DNA of 64,000 nt, taken from the NCBI GenBank assembly GCA_964617645.1, contig CAZTYE010000001.1, positions 460,072-524,071 of the forward strand. The letters are read 5' to 3'. This document shows, in pieces, positions 26,452 to 36,034 of the stretch. Made by a program: the position numbers and the translations under genes. The DNA comes from JADJGC01 sp964617645. GTDB lineage: Bacteria > Zixibacteria > MSB-5A5 > CAIYYT01. Numbering within the stretch: position 1 is the first letter of the stretch; each line of letters opens with the position of its first letter. The notes beneath the pieces were generated by a model, which worked only from the letters and a program-made list of their open reading frames with translations, did no database searches and was not told the DNA's origin.

Positions 26452-27237
26452 GTGCGCGATTCAGGCAGATCGTTCCAGGAACTCGTCGAGATCATGCGCC
26501 GCCTGCGATCGCCGGATGGCTGCCCATGGGACCGCGAACAGACGACCAAATCACTATTGCCTTATCTGATCGAAGAAACCTACGAGGCGGTCGACGCCGG
26601 CGATACGCTGGACTATGACCGGCTGAAAGAGGAACTCGGTGATATCCTGCTGCACATCATTTTTCAAGCCGAAATCGCGGAAGAGACCGGCGCGTTTGAC
26701 ATCACAGATGTGATCGAAGTGATCACCCGAAAAATGATTGACCGCCATCCCCACGTTTTTGATAACCGCAAAGAGCTTACTCCGGATCAGGTAAAACAGA
26801 ATTGGGAAGTGCTGAAGCTCAAGAATCGGCAAGCGGGTGACCGCCCGAAAACGGTTCTCGGCGGCGTACCGAACTCGATGCCGGCCCTGCTCAAAGCCTA
26901 TCGCGTACAAGAGAAGGCGGCACAATTCGGCTTCGATTGGGAGCGGATCGAGGATGTGCTCGCCAAGATCGACGAAGAACTGGGCGAGTTCAGAGAAGCG
27001 TTGGCCGACGAAAACCGGGAGAAGATTCGCGAAGAATTGGGCGACCTCATTTTCTCGCTGGTCAATTTCGCGCGACATATCGAAGCCGAACCGGAGAGTT
27101 GTCTCAACGCCACGATCCGCAAATTCACCGACCGATTCGACAAAATGGAACAAGCCCTGCTCACTCGCGGCCTGTCGCTGAAAGCGGCCACGCTGGAAGA
27201 GATGGAAGAAGAATGGCAGCGCGCAAAGACCGCTTAA
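26452..27237 (+). CDS. mazG: Nucleoside triphosphate pyrophosphohydrolase MazG
   Basis: MazG hydrolyses NTPs and dNTPs to monophosphates and pyrophosphate, a housekeeping function. The N-terminal half has LRSPDGCPWDREQTTKSLL, the metal-binding EETYEAVDA and a KEELGDILLHIIFQAEIA helix. The second half repeats the fold with KIDEELGEF and REELGDLIFSLVNFARH. At 261 residues it is the double-domain form. It starts at GTG 26452, preceded by GGAG at seven bases. It is divergent from valS. Confidence 0.94.
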   Translation: MRDSGRSFQELVEIMRRLRSPDGCPWDREQTTKSLLPYLIEETYEAVDAGDTLDYDRLKEELGDILLHIIFQAEIAEETGAFDITDVIEVITRKMIDRHPHVFDNRKELTPDQVKQNWEVLKLKNRQAGDRPKTVLGGVPNSMPALLKAYRVQEKAAQFGFDWERIEDVLAKIDEELGEFREALADENREKIREELGDLIFSLVNFARHIEAEPESCLNATIRKFTDRFDKMEQALLTRGLSLKAATLEEMEEEWQRAKTA

Positions 27238-27612
27238 GCAATCAGCAGCTCAGCGTTTCATTTTGAACAATTCCGACGTCTGCAGTTTGAGCAACGAGGG
27301 ACGGAAATCCGCAGATTCCGAGCTGCCTTACTGCACCGGTAGTCGTTTTCGCCGATAACCACATAGAGCGACAAATCGCTCACGATTGCAGCGTTTCCAT
27401 CGGAACCTTCACCACGCGCGCTGCAACTCGCGAGAGTTGAATTACAGGCTATCTACACGGGCGGAAACTTGCTATCGACGCAGAATCATTTCAAAGCGGG
27501 TCTCGTTTGCATTTGTCACGTCTGATATCAGTGCGTTGCGCTGCAGATTCAGTGTTGTCGGCCGTTATCGGGATGCGAGCGCCCGCTGACGAGCGGTTGG
27601 AGGAATCGTTTC
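27238..27612. other. Intergenic region upstream of the histidine kinase
   Basis: About 375 bases without a supported gene. I found no convincing promoter pair, terminator or RNA. The only clear signal is the strong GGAGGAA ribosome-binding site at 27598-27604 just before the kinase. Confidence 0.6.
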
Positions 27613-29940
27613 ATGTCTGAGAGCGCCACTCTGGGAACCAGCGACAGCCAGGCCGCGCTCGAGGCGCTTCGCGAAAGCGAGGAGCGCCTGCGACTGCTGT
27701 TCGCATATACACCCGCCGCAGTGGCCATCTTCGATCGCCAAATGCGTTATGTCTTCGTGACAACGCAGTGGGTCAAATCCTACAATCTCAATCGCACGGA
27801 TCTTATCGGTCACACGCATTACGAGATCTTCCCCGAGATACCCGAGCGCTGGAAGGTTATTCATCAGCGCTGTCTCGCCGGCGAGTCGCTGAGTTGCGAC
27901 GAGGACGAATTCCCCCGCGCGGACGGCCGCACCGACTGGGTGCGCTGGTTCATCTGCCCCTGGAAACTGGCCTCCGGCGAAATCGGCGGTATCATCATGT
28001 TTACCGAGGTCGTTACCGAGCGCAAGCAGGCCGCCGACCAAATCCGTGAGAGCGAAGAGAAGTACCGGTCGCTGTTCCAGAACTCGCTTGATGCCTTTGC
28101 CTACCACCGCATTATCACGGACGAAAACGGCAAGGCGATCGACTACGAGTTTATCGACGTCAACGCCGCCTTTGAAACGATGACCGGAATCAGTCGGGAG
28201 CGCGTCCTCGGGAAACGCGTCACTGAAGTTATTCCGGGAATCGAGAAGAGCGACTGGATCGAACTGTATGGCGCGGTCGCGCTCAACGGTGAGCGGTTGC
28301 GTATCGAGCGATACGTACCGGAGCTGGGACGCTGGTACCGGGTCTTGGGCTACAGTCACCGGCACGGTTACTTCTGCGCCGTTTTTGAAGACATCACCGA
28401 CCGCAAGGAAGTCGAAGAAGTCTTGGTCGCGCGCGAAGAGCACTTTCGGGCGCTGATCGAAAAGTCTTCGGACATCACGATTCTGGTCGGCAAGGACGGA
28501 AAAATTAAGTATTTGTCGCCATCCGTGCAGCGCGTCTTGGGATTTAGCACGGCTGCGGCGCTGAATCGGTCCATTCTCGACTTCGTTTCTCGTCGCGATC
28601 TGGCCGCCTTGCGCGGGCAGATCCGCTCGCTGGTTGAGACATCCGGTAGCGAGCTTACCGCCGAAGTGCGCGTGCGCCATGCGGACGGCACCTGGCGAAC
28701 CTTTTCGTCGGTAGCGCGCAATATGATTCTCGACCCGCACGTACGGGCGCTGGTCATCAACTCCCGCGACGTTACCGAACGCAGCGCCCTCGAGTATGAA
28801 CGGCAACAATTGGCCACGATTATCGAGCAGTCGGCCGCCGGTATGGCAACCACGACAACCGACGGTAGGATCGATTACGTCAACGATGCTTTCGAGAAAA
28901 TCACCGGTCGAGAACGAAGCGCCGTGTTGCAGCAGCCGGTGCAGATCTTTTTTGCCGTCGGCGAGTGTGAAGCGCCGTTCCGCGAACTCTGGCGGAAATT
29001 GACGCATGGCGAACCGGCGATGGTGACCGGTCGTCATCGACGCAAAGACGGCGGTCAATTGGACCTCGAAATCAAGGCAACGCCGATCCGCGGCCGCGGC
29101 GATCGTATCGATCATTTTGCCTTCGTCTTTCGCGACGTTACGCACGAACTCGAGCTCGAACAGCAGTTGCGCCAGACGCAAAAACTCGAAGCGGTCGGCC
29201 GGCTCGCCGCCGGAATCGCGCATGACTTCAACAACCTCCTCGCCGGCGTCCGCGGTTTTGCCGAACTGATTGCCAGCGATGTCGATCTATCCGCAAAGCA
29301 TCGTGACTACGCTAACGAAATCATGCGGGCGGCGACTCGCGCTACCGATTTGACCGAGCAACTTCTCGCCTTTGCGCGTAAGGGCAACTATCTGCTCGTG
29401 CCCAGCGATATGCACGCCCTCATTGCGCAAACGATCGCGATCCTGGAGCGCACGATCGACCGCCGGGTCGTCATTGCCGCGGATCTGCGCGCCGATCACG
29501 CTTTGGTGATCGGTGATCCGTCGCAACTTCAGAGCGCAATCATGCACCTGTGCGTCAACTCCTGCGAGGCCATGCCGGATGGTGGAAATCTGCGCCTGAC
29601 CACGACGAACATTTACGCCGACGAAGATGCCGTCAAGCGCTACAACATCGAATCCGGCCCCGGTTTGTACCTCTGCGTGGCGGTCGAGGATTCCGGCGTC
29701 GGTATCGAGGCCGCCAAGCTTACGGAGATCTTCGATCCGTTTTTTACGACCAAGTCGCTCGGGCAGGGAAGTTCCGGTCTCGGTTTGGCGGGCGTCTACG
29801 GCTGCATCCACAGTCATGGCGGCGGCATCGTGGTCGAGAGCGTCGTTGGACACGGCACCTGCTTCCGACTTTTCTTCCCGGTGGATCAGGCTGCAACGAC
29901 CGTCGAAACGCCACCCTCGCTGCAGCCGGCACAAAAGTAG
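27613..29940 (+). CDS. Orphan sensor histidine kinase with four PAS domains
   Basis: A soluble-looking sensor kinase of 775 residues with no predicted membrane segment. Four PAS-type domains are apparent: about 20-140, 145-270, 275-395 and 400-515, each ending in a PAC-like segment such as FEDITDRKEVEE. The dimerisation/phosphoacceptor helix has GIAHDFNNLLAG with His537. The ATPase domain shows an N box (CVNSCEAMPDGG), G1 (VEDSGVGIE), an F box (FDPFFTTKS) and G2 (GSSGLGLAGVYG). It has no C-terminal receiver domain, and no response regulator gene is adjacent. Ligands cannot be named. The start ATG has a strong GGAGGAA site. Confidence 0.9.
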   Translation: MSESATLGTSDSQAALEALRESEERLRLLFAYTPAAVAIFDRQMRYVFVTTQWVKSYNLNRTDLIGHTHYEIFPEIPERWKVIHQRCLAGESLSCDEDEFPRADGRTDWVRWFICPWKLASGEIGGIIMFTEVVTERKQAADQIRESEEKYRSLFQNSLDAFAYHRIITDENGKAIDYEFIDVNAAFETMTGISRERVLGKRVTEVIPGIEKSDWIELYGAVALNGERLRIERYVPELGRWYRVLGYSHRHGYFCAVFEDITDRKEVEEVLVAREEHFRALIEKSSDITILVGKDGKIKYLSPSVQRVLGFSTAAALNRSILDFVSRRDLAALRGQIRSLVETSGSELTAEVRVRHADGTWRTFSSVARNMILDPHVRALVINSRDVTERSALEYERQQLATIIEQSAAGMATTTTDGRIDYVNDAFEKITGRERSAVLQQPVQIFFAVGECEAPFRELWRKLTHGEPAMVTGRHRRKDGGQLDLEIKATPIRGRGDRIDHFAFVFRDVTHELELEQQLRQTQKLEAVGRLAAGIAHDFNNLLAGVRGFAELIASDVDLSAKHRDYANEIMRAATRATDLTEQLLAFARKGNYLLVPSDMHALIAQTIAILERTIDRRVVIAADLRADHALVIGDPSQLQSAIMHLCVNSCEAMPDGGNLRLTTTNIYADEDAVKRYNIESGPGLYLCVAVEDSGVGIEAAKLTEIFDPFFTTKSLGQGSSGLGLAGVYGCIHSHGGGIVVESVVGHGTCFRLFFPVDQAATTVETPPSLQPAQK

Positions 29941-30107
29941 TTTCTCCCATGCAGGACCGGCAAGAGAGCCGGCGACAGCCCGGCTGATCCGCAGCGGAAT
30001 AACTTGCCGGCTCCGTTTGTATCTCCTATCAAGAATCGCCGCCTGCCGATCACTGCCAATGAAGATCGGGAAATGCGGTGCTGGCTGGGATGTATAACGG
30101 AGGAGCT

Positions 30108-31463
30108 ATGATTACCCGTTACTTGCTTGTTTTCGGTTTGATCGCTGCGCTGAACGGACCGTCGTTGACCGCCGACGATGTAGCCATCACGGTCTACAAC
30201 GATAACTTGGCCTTGGTCAAAGAGGGCCGGATGCTCGACTTCAAGAAAGGCGTCAATCAGCTACAATTGACGGATGTCGCGGCTTTTGTCGATCCGACCT
30301 CCGTGCACTTCCGGCTTCGCGGCGATGATCGTGTCGATCTGCTCGAACAAAACTTCCAGTACGATCTGGTTTCGGCCGAGAAAGTGCTCGGCAAATACCT
30401 CGGCAACAACGTCGATGTTGTGCTCAAAAATGGCGATGTCGTCAGCGGCAAGTTTCTTTCTTCATCCAGCGGCTACATGGTGCTCCAGCTCCCCGACGGG
30501 GCGGTGCGAATGATCAATACCGCGGAGATGCAGACGGTAACCGCTCCGAAACTTCCCGAGGGCTTGATCGTCGTGCCCACTCTCCAATGGATGATTTCGA
30601 GCGCTGTATCGGGCAGTCGCGAGGCCGAGATCAGTTATCTCACGTCCAACATTAGTTGGCACGCCGAGTATATCGCCCGGCTCGACAAGGACGACAAGAA
30701 CCTGCGGCTCTCGGCCTGGGTCTCGCTCGACAATCAATCGGGCAAGACGTATCGGGACGCCCGGCTCAAACTTGTCGCCGGCGAGATCAACCGCATCCAG
30801 GAGGTGTATCCGATGGCACGCGGCGGTCGCGCCAAAGACATGATGTTGGCGGAGCAGGCGCCCGGCTTCGAAGAAAAGTCGTTCTTCGAATACCATCTCT
30901 ACACCCTGGGCCGTCCGACCACGGTCGCCAACAACGAAACCAAGCAGGTGAGTCTCTTTGAACCCGCGGAAACCGCGATTGAAAAGATCTACCGCTATCA
31001 GGCGACACCCGGCGTTACCGATGTCAATGTCGTTGTCAAGTTCAAGAACGCCGAAGCCAGCGGGCTGGGGATGCCGCTTCCGGCCGGCAAGGTTCGCATG
31101 ACCAAGGCCGACACCGACGGCTCTGAGGAATTTCTTGGCGAAGACCAAATCCAGCACACGCCGCGCAACGAAGAAGTCGAACTTCGCGTCGGCAATGCGT
31201 TCGACATCGTCGGCGAGACCAATGTCGTCGATTCCAAGCGCCTGTCGGACCGCGTCCGCGAGGAAACGGTCGAGGTCAAGTTGCGCAATCGCAAGACGGA
31301 AGCGGTGACGATCGTCGTTCAATTCAACTTGTGGGGCGATTGGCAGATACTGGAATCGACCCACGCTCACGAAAGGAAAACCGCGCGCCGGGCCGAATTC
31401 AAAGTGCCGGCGCCGGCCGATCAGGAGACTATCTTGCGTTTCCGGGTGCGCTACAATGGTTGA
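30108..31463 (+). CDS. Secreted DUF4139-type protein of unknown function
   Basis: This resembles proteins carrying the uncharacterised DUF4139 domain. The ATG at 30108 follows GGAGGAGC and gives a signal peptide (ITRYLLVFGLIAALNGPSLTA). The mature protein starts with VAITVYNDNLALVKEGR, the usual N-terminal strand of this family, and later has the SNISWHAEYIARLD region, the most conserved part. It has 451 residues, is rich in beta strands, has no evident membrane anchor and no recognisable catalytic motif. It is probably periplasmic or outer-membrane associated. The next gene has its own promoter, so the two are not necessarily co-transcribed. Confidence 0.8.
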   Translation: MITRYLLVFGLIAALNGPSLTADDVAITVYNDNLALVKEGRMLDFKKGVNQLQLTDVAAFVDPTSVHFRLRGDDRVDLLEQNFQYDLVSAEKVLGKYLGNNVDVVLKNGDVVSGKFLSSSSGYMVLQLPDGAVRMINTAEMQTVTAPKLPEGLIVVPTLQWMISSAVSGSREAEISYLTSNISWHAEYIARLDKDDKNLRLSAWVSLDNQSGKTYRDARLKLVAGEINRIQEVYPMARGGRAKDMMLAEQAPGFEEKSFFEYHLYTLGRPTTVANNETKQVSLFEPAETAIEKIYRYQATPGVTDVNVVVKFKNAEASGLGMPLPAGKVRMTKADTDGSEEFLGEDQIQHTPRNEEVELRVGNAFDIVGETNVVDSKRLSDRVREETVEVKLRNRKTEAVTIVVQFNLWGDWQILESTHAHERKTARRAEFKVPAPADQETILRFRVRYNG

Positions 31464-31471
31464 CAAATGTT

Positions 31472-31500
31472 TTGACTCGCGCCAGCCGAGAAGTTAGAAT
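31472..31500 (+). promoter_or_regulatory. Strong promoter of the TPR protein gene
   Basis: TTGACT (31472-31477) and TAGAAT (31495-31500) are separated by exactly 17 bases. A second TTGACA overlaps the previous stop at about 31460. Transcription would start near 31507, leaving a leader of about 40 bases that contains GAGGAGGA before the ATG. Confidence 0.65.
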
Positions 31501-31546
31501 CGAGAGCGACGCTTGTGACAAATGTCACTTTCGAGGAGGAACATTG

Positions 31547-32821
31547 ATGAAACGGTTTCTGAGTTTGATTCTGGTGGTGGCCTTCGCGACCGGCGCTTTC
31601 GCGCAGTCGCAGGTGAAGGACGTCCTGCCTTACGATGCGCTCATGCGTTCCGCGCGTGTCTACTTGAGCAATGCCAACAATCGCGACTACGAAAAAGCCA
31701 GTGAGATGCTCGAAATTGCGATCGCCAACTACCCGGATCCGGTGGAGGCTTACTTCTGGAAGGGCTTGATCCATGCCGAAAAAGCCGAGTACGCCGAGAT
31801 GATGAGCGCATTCCGCATGTTCGAGGCAATTTGCGACAGCGCCAAGGCGCAGAAGAACGATAAGCTGCTGAAGCGCTGCGAAAAGGACGGCATGCCGAAG
31901 AAGATTAACGACCAGAAGCAGTCCGAGCTTTCCAAGAACCTCGCTTCCGGCCTTCGCAACCTGAAGCTTGCGGACTCGCTGCGCGAGGCAACCGTCGATT
32001 CGCTCCCCGAAAGCGTCAAGACCAAGAACGAAGAAGCGATCAAGGCCCTGCTGACTAAGTCCAAAGGCCTCTTTAATGACGGAGCGATCATCAGCGACAC
32101 CACGGCCGGCATCTGGACCAATCTGGCCGTTATCGAAGAACGATTGGGAAATCACGAGGAAGCTTTGCGTCTTTATGAGAAAAGCTACGCCTTGAATCCG
32201 AAAGACGCCGCGATGGTCTACGACCTGGCCAATGTCGCATTCACATTGAAGGACTTCCCGCGTGCCGCCCGCTACTACGGCGAATTTGGCGAGCTTGATA
32301 AGGCGAACGCCGAAGTCGCATTTATGAATCAGGCGATGTCTTACCAGATGGCCAAAGACGACGCCGGGCTGGAGAAGGCCCTGCACCGGATTCTCGAAGT
32401 CAACCCGCTGAATGCCGAGATTCGTTACCAGCGCGGGATGATCTACATCCGGAATGCCTCGGCGCGTGAAATTCTGGACTCGATCTCGCGACTCGATGAA
32501 CTCCTCGAAAAGTCGCCCGGCAACGCGGCGGCGAAGAAGTCCAAAGATGAACTTCTGGCACAGCGGCAGAAATTCAATGAGCTGGCATACGATGACTTCA
32601 AGGTGGCCGCGGAGAACCAGTCCACCGACGATTTTTATTGGTATTGGTATGGAACTTCGGCCTTCTTCCTCCAGCGGGATGCCGACGCGCTCAAGGCTTA
32701 CGAGAAGTGCGTCGAAGTGAAGCCGGATAACAGCGATTGCTGGTGTCAACTTGCGATTCTCTACTTGCGCAAAGGCCAAAAAACTCAAGCCGAAGCGGCT
32801 CAGGCCAAGTGCAATAAATAA
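31547..32821 (+). CDS. Secreted TPR-repeat protein
   Basis: A periplasmic or outer-membrane-associated tetratricopeptide-repeat protein of 424 residues. The ATG at 31547 with AGGAGGA upstream gives the signal peptide KRFLSLILVVAFATGAFAQ, with likely signal peptidase I cleavage after AFA. TPR-like helical pairs are visible, for example GNHEEALRLYEKSYALNPKD and RDADALKAYEKCVEVKPDN. The middle is Lys/Glu-rich. Such proteins act as scaffolds, but no partner is evident here. The gene has its own promoter and terminator and looks well expressed. The frame extends upstream but without a ribosome site. Confidence 0.85.
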   Translation: MKRFLSLILVVAFATGAFAQSQVKDVLPYDALMRSARVYLSNANNRDYEKASEMLEIAIANYPDPVEAYFWKGLIHAEKAEYAEMMSAFRMFEAICDSAKAQKNDKLLKRCEKDGMPKKINDQKQSELSKNLASGLRNLKLADSLREATVDSLPESVKTKNEEAIKALLTKSKGLFNDGAIISDTTAGIWTNLAVIEERLGNHEEALRLYEKSYALNPKDAAMVYDLANVAFTLKDFPRAARYYGEFGELDKANAEVAFMNQAMSYQMAKDDAGLEKALHRILEVNPLNAEIRYQRGMIYIRNASAREILDSISRLDELLEKSPGNAAAKKSKDELLAQRQKFNELAYDDFKVAAENQSTDDFYWYWYGTSAFFLQRDADALKAYEKCVEVKPDNSDCWCQLAILYLRKGQKTQAEAAQAKCNK

Positions 32822-32845
32822 CCACACCAAACACGCTTTATCCCG

Positions 32846-32877
32846 GCGGGAATGCGCAAGCATTCCCGCTTCTTGTT
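32846..32877 (+). terminator. Rho-independent terminator after the TPR gene
   Basis: GCGGGAATGC (32846-32855) and GCATTCCCGC (32860-32869) form a perfect ten-base stem closed by a GCAA tetraloop, followed by TTCTTGTT. It ends the TPR transcript 25 bases past its stop. Confidence 0.85.
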
Positions 32878-32928
32878 GATGCGGAGTTTCCCCGCGTTAC
32901 TCGTTTTGCATCAAGTATATTGCCGATC

Positions 32929-35280
32929 ATGATCCGGAAGAAGCTGCTTGCGGAAGTTTGCCTGCTCGACGCCGTACGTCGACCGCTCACTTATGCCATC
33001 TCCGACGATTCTGCGATCGATGACTGGCTCGGCCGTCGGGTTGTCGTCCCGCTGGCAAACCGCAAGGCACTCGGCGTCGTGACCGCCGTTGACGTCGAAT
33101 ACGAAGGCGTCGTCAAACCGATCGCGTCCGCCCCCGACGCCGAACCGGTGATGTCCGCGACCGATATCGATCTCTGCCGATTTATGGCCGACTATTATTT
33201 ATCGTCATTGCCGGAAGCCGTCGCCGCGTTTCTCCCACAATCACTCACCGCGCGGCTCAATCAGCACGGAATCATAACCGACCGAGAGCAACTTCAGCAG
33301 TTAGCCGATTCCGGCGACGCCGCCGCGACGAAATTGCTCGCGCTCGCCGGTAATCGCCGCAAGATCAAGGCAACCAAGCTTGCAGAATTGCGCCGAGACT
33401 GGCGGCGACAGCTCGTAGAACGCGGCCTGCTGCAACTGGAATGGGAGACCAAGCGCCGCCGTCACGACCAGCGCCCGGCGACGGTCGCTCGCGAAGCAAA
33501 TATGGGTGACCGCAAGATCGTCCGGCCACTGGCTCTACGACTTGCCGAAATACTGCAGTCACCCGTGGAATCAACCGTTGCTGAAACAGTCGATGACGAC
33601 CGGCTTTCGTTCGAAGGCACGCCGTTTTTCGATCGGCCACCGGCCGCAACGCCCGCTTTTGCGCTCAATCGCGAACAGACGCTTGCCGTCGAGCGAATCG
33701 GATCGAAGCTGCAAGAAGCTCAGTTCGCTGCGTTTTTGTTGCACGGCGTTACCGGTTCCGGCAAAACCGAAGTCTACATCCGCGCGATTCGCCACGCGAT
33801 TGCGCTCGGCAAGCAGGCAATCGTCATTGTGCCGGAAATCGGACTGGCGCAGGCCATCTACTACCAGCTTGATGACATCTTTGGCGAACGATTGGCGCTG
33901 ATCCACTCGCGCATGACCGCCTCAACGCGATTTGCCGTGTGGCAGCGGGCGCGTCGCGGTCAATTAGACGTCGTTCTTGGGCCGCGATCCGCGATCTTTA
34001 CGCCGTTTGCGCGGCTGGGACTGATCATCGTCGATGAAGAACACGACGCTTCGCTTAAGCAAGAATCGCCGGCGCCGCGTTATCATGCCCGCGACTTGGC
34101 CGTTTATCGCGCCCGCCAGCTTAATGCCGTGATCGTTTTGGGATCGGCAACGCCCTCGATCGAGAGTTTTCACAACGCCCAAAACGGCAAATATGAACTT
34201 CTCCAATTGCCGCAACGAATCGCCGACCAGCCATTGCCCCTTGTGCAGCGCGTCGATTTGCGCGCGGCGTTTGCCCAACGCGGTTTCGCCTATCTAACCG
34301 AGCCGCTGGCGGGCGCGCTGGATGCCACTCTGGCCGCCGGTGGCCAGGCCATGCTTCTCCTAAATCGGCGCGGCTTTGCTCCCTCCGTGCACTGTTTCCA
34401 ATGCAGCGCCAAAATCAATTGCCGCAATTGCGCGGTGGCGATGGTCTACCACAAAGCCAAGCATTGTCTGATCTGTCATCTTTGCGGTTACACGGAATCG
34501 TATCCGAACACTTGTCCCCAGTGCAAGAGCAACCTCTTTCTTTATCGCGGCATCGGGACCGAAAAAATGGAAGAGGAACTGCGGCGGCGCTACCCCGACG
34601 TCGGTATCTTGCGCATGGATTTTGACACGACGCGCAAAGCGGGCAGCTTTCGCGACCTCTATCACCGCTTCAAGTCCGGGCAGGCCAAAATCCTGCTCGG
34701 TACACAGATGATCGCCAAGGGCTTTGATTTCCCGGACGTCGCGTTAGTAGGCATCATCACCGCCGACACCAGCCTCGAACTTCCGGATTTTCGGGCGCGT
34801 GAACGCACATATCAACTTCTTACACAAGCCTCCGGTCGTGCTGGTCGGCTCAATTTTTCCGGTACCGTGATCTTACAAACGCTTTATCCCAACGACCCAA
34901 TCGTCGAGCTGGCCCAACGGCAGGATTACGAATCGTTCTACGAAGCGGAAATCCGCGATCGCCGTGAACTGAAGTTCCCACCGTTTACGCATCTGATCTT
35001 GTTAACCATCGAGTCCAAAAACGCCGCCGCGGCGCAGAGAGCCGGAGAATCACTGCGAAACCGGCTGCGCCTTCGCTTGACGAATCTCGCCACGCTTCAC
35101 GGCCCGGTGGCGGCGCCGATTGCCAAGCTCCGCGAGTATTTCCGTTTCCACATCCTGATCAAATCCGCGCGCATCAAGACGGTAATCCCGATCCTGCGCG
35201 AGAATTTGAGTCTGCCCGAGTTTCATAACTCAAGGAAACTGCGGGTAATGGCCGATGTCGATCCTGTCGATATGATGTAA
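32929..35280 (+). CDS. priA: Primosomal protein N' (replication-restart helicase)
   Basis: PriA recognises stalled forks and reloads the replicative helicase. The N-terminal DNA-binding region begins AEVCLLDAVRRPLTYAI. Walker A (GVTGSGKT, residues 273-280) is followed by VPEIGLA, the DEEHDASLKQE Walker B box, RYHARDLAVYRA and GSATPS. A zinc-binding insertion with eight Cys follows (HCFQCSAKINCRNC, HCLICHLCG and CPQCKS), then GTEKMEEEL, GTQMIAKGFDFP and a QASGRAGR motif VI. It has 783 residues from the ATG at 32929. A TTG nine bases upstream is an alternative start. It is flanked by a terminator upstream and a promoter downstream, so it may be transcribed alone. Confidence 0.95.
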   Translation: MIRKKLLAEVCLLDAVRRPLTYAISDDSAIDDWLGRRVVVPLANRKALGVVTAVDVEYEGVVKPIASAPDAEPVMSATDIDLCRFMADYYLSSLPEAVAAFLPQSLTARLNQHGIITDREQLQQLADSGDAAATKLLALAGNRRKIKATKLAELRRDWRRQLVERGLLQLEWETKRRRHDQRPATVAREANMGDRKIVRPLALRLAEILQSPVESTVAETVDDDRLSFEGTPFFDRPPAATPAFALNREQTLAVERIGSKLQEAQFAAFLLHGVTGSGKTEVYIRAIRHAIALGKQAIVIVPEIGLAQAIYYQLDDIFGERLALIHSRMTASTRFAVWQRARRGQLDVVLGPRSAIFTPFARLGLIIVDEEHDASLKQESPAPRYHARDLAVYRARQLNAVIVLGSATPSIESFHNAQNGKYELLQLPQRIADQPLPLVQRVDLRAAFAQRGFAYLTEPLAGALDATLAAGGQAMLLLNRRGFAPSVHCFQCSAKINCRNCAVAMVYHKAKHCLICHLCGYTESYPNTCPQCKSNLFLYRGIGTEKMEEELRRRYPDVGILRMDFDTTRKAGSFRDLYHRFKSGQAKILLGTQMIAKGFDFPDVALVGIITADTSLELPDFRARERTYQLLTQASGRAGRLNFSGTVILQTLYPNDPIVELAQRQDYESFYEAEIRDRRELKFPPFTHLILLTIESKNAAAAQRAGESLRNRLRLRLTNLATLHGPVAAPIAKLREYFRFHILIKSARIKTVIPILRENLSLPEFHNSRKLRVMADVDPVDMM

Positions 35281-35292
35281 GTACGTTCGACC

Positions 35293-35320
35293 TTGACTTT
35301 GGCGAGCGCGTCGCTAACTT
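35293..35320 (+). promoter_or_regulatory. Candidate promoter of the HD-purM-lnt-glycan run
   Basis: TTGACT (35293-35298) and TAACTT (35315-35320) are spaced by 16 bases. A transcript start near 35327 would leave room for the AGGGA site before the ATG at 35348 but not for the earlier ATG at 35330. Confidence 0.5.
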
Positions 35321-35347
35321 CCACCACTCATGAATAGGGAACTTGTC

Positions 35348-36034
35348 ATGGAGAAGACGACCACTAACGGCAAGATCGTGACGATCGATCAGGTAACCCA
35401 CTCCGAGGAAGTCAACGCCTGGATCGTTAAGGCCGACTACTACCTCGGCAAGCAAGGCTACACCGAACACGGCCTGCGGCATTGTCGTTTGGTCTCCAAG
35501 ATCGCGAAAAACGTGCTTGAACGAATCGGCCGCCCCGAACGCATCTGCCAGCTTGCGGCGATCGCGGCGTACTTGCACGATATCGGTAACGCCATCAACC
35601 GCGAGTATCACGCCCAGACCGGCGCCATGGCCGCCTATCAGTTACTGCGGAATCTCGGGATGGTGACGGAAGAGGCGTTGGATGTCGCCGCCGCCATCGG
35701 CAATCACGACGACAAAGAGATCCTGCCGGTTTCCGATATCTCCGCCGCCGTGATTTTGGCCGACAAGTCGGACGTGCATTCGTCGCGCGTCCGTAATCTC
35801 GACCAACTCGGCACGGACATTCATGACCGCGTTAATTACGCCGCCAAATCGTCATTCCTGCGCGTCGATCCCGACCGCCAGACGATCACTTTGGAGATCA
35901 CCATCGACGACAAAGTCGCCTCGGTGATGGAGTATTTCGAGATCTTTCTCACGCGTATGGCGATGTGTCGCAATGCCGCAACCTACCTGAAAATGAAATT
36001 TGAATTGGATATCAACGGAAACAAATTGCTGTGA
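35348..36034 (+). CDS. HD-domain phosphohydrolase
   Basis: A cytoplasmic metal-dependent phosphohydrolase of the HD superfamily, substrate unknown. The metal-binding His of HGLRHCRLV, the HD pair in AYLHDIGNAINREYHAQTG and further His/Asp in IGNHDDKEILPVSD are visible, along with ADKSDVHSSRVR. The ATG at 35348, preceded by AGGGA at eight bases, gives 228 residues. An ATG at 35330 has no ribosome site. The stop overlaps purM by four bases, so the two are translated together. A role in nucleotide metabolism is a reasonable guess only. Confidence 0.82.
   Translation: MEKTTTNGKIVTIDQVTHSEEVNAWIVKADYYLGKQGYTEHGLRHCRLVSKIAKNVLERIGRPERICQLAAIAAYLHDIGNAINREYHAQTGAMAAYQLLRNLGMVTEEALDVAAAIGNHDDKEILPVSDISAAVILADKSDVHSSRVRNLDQLGTDIHDRVNYAAKSSFLRVDPDRQTITLEITIDDKVASVMEYFEIFLTRMAMCRNAATYLKMKFELDINGNKLL

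Noticed and set aside
27565..29223. A 552-codon open frame on the minus strand opposite the histidine kinase
   Set aside because: It mirrors the kinase gene in a GC-rich sequence where antisense stops are rare. It has low-complexity Arg/Gly/Val composition and no family motif, while the + strand has a complete set of kinase motifs.
31451..32863. A 470-codon minus-strand frame opposite the TPR gene
   Set aside because: It crosses the promoter and the terminator of the TPR gene, has no ribosome site or domain, and is explained as a shadow of the codon pattern.
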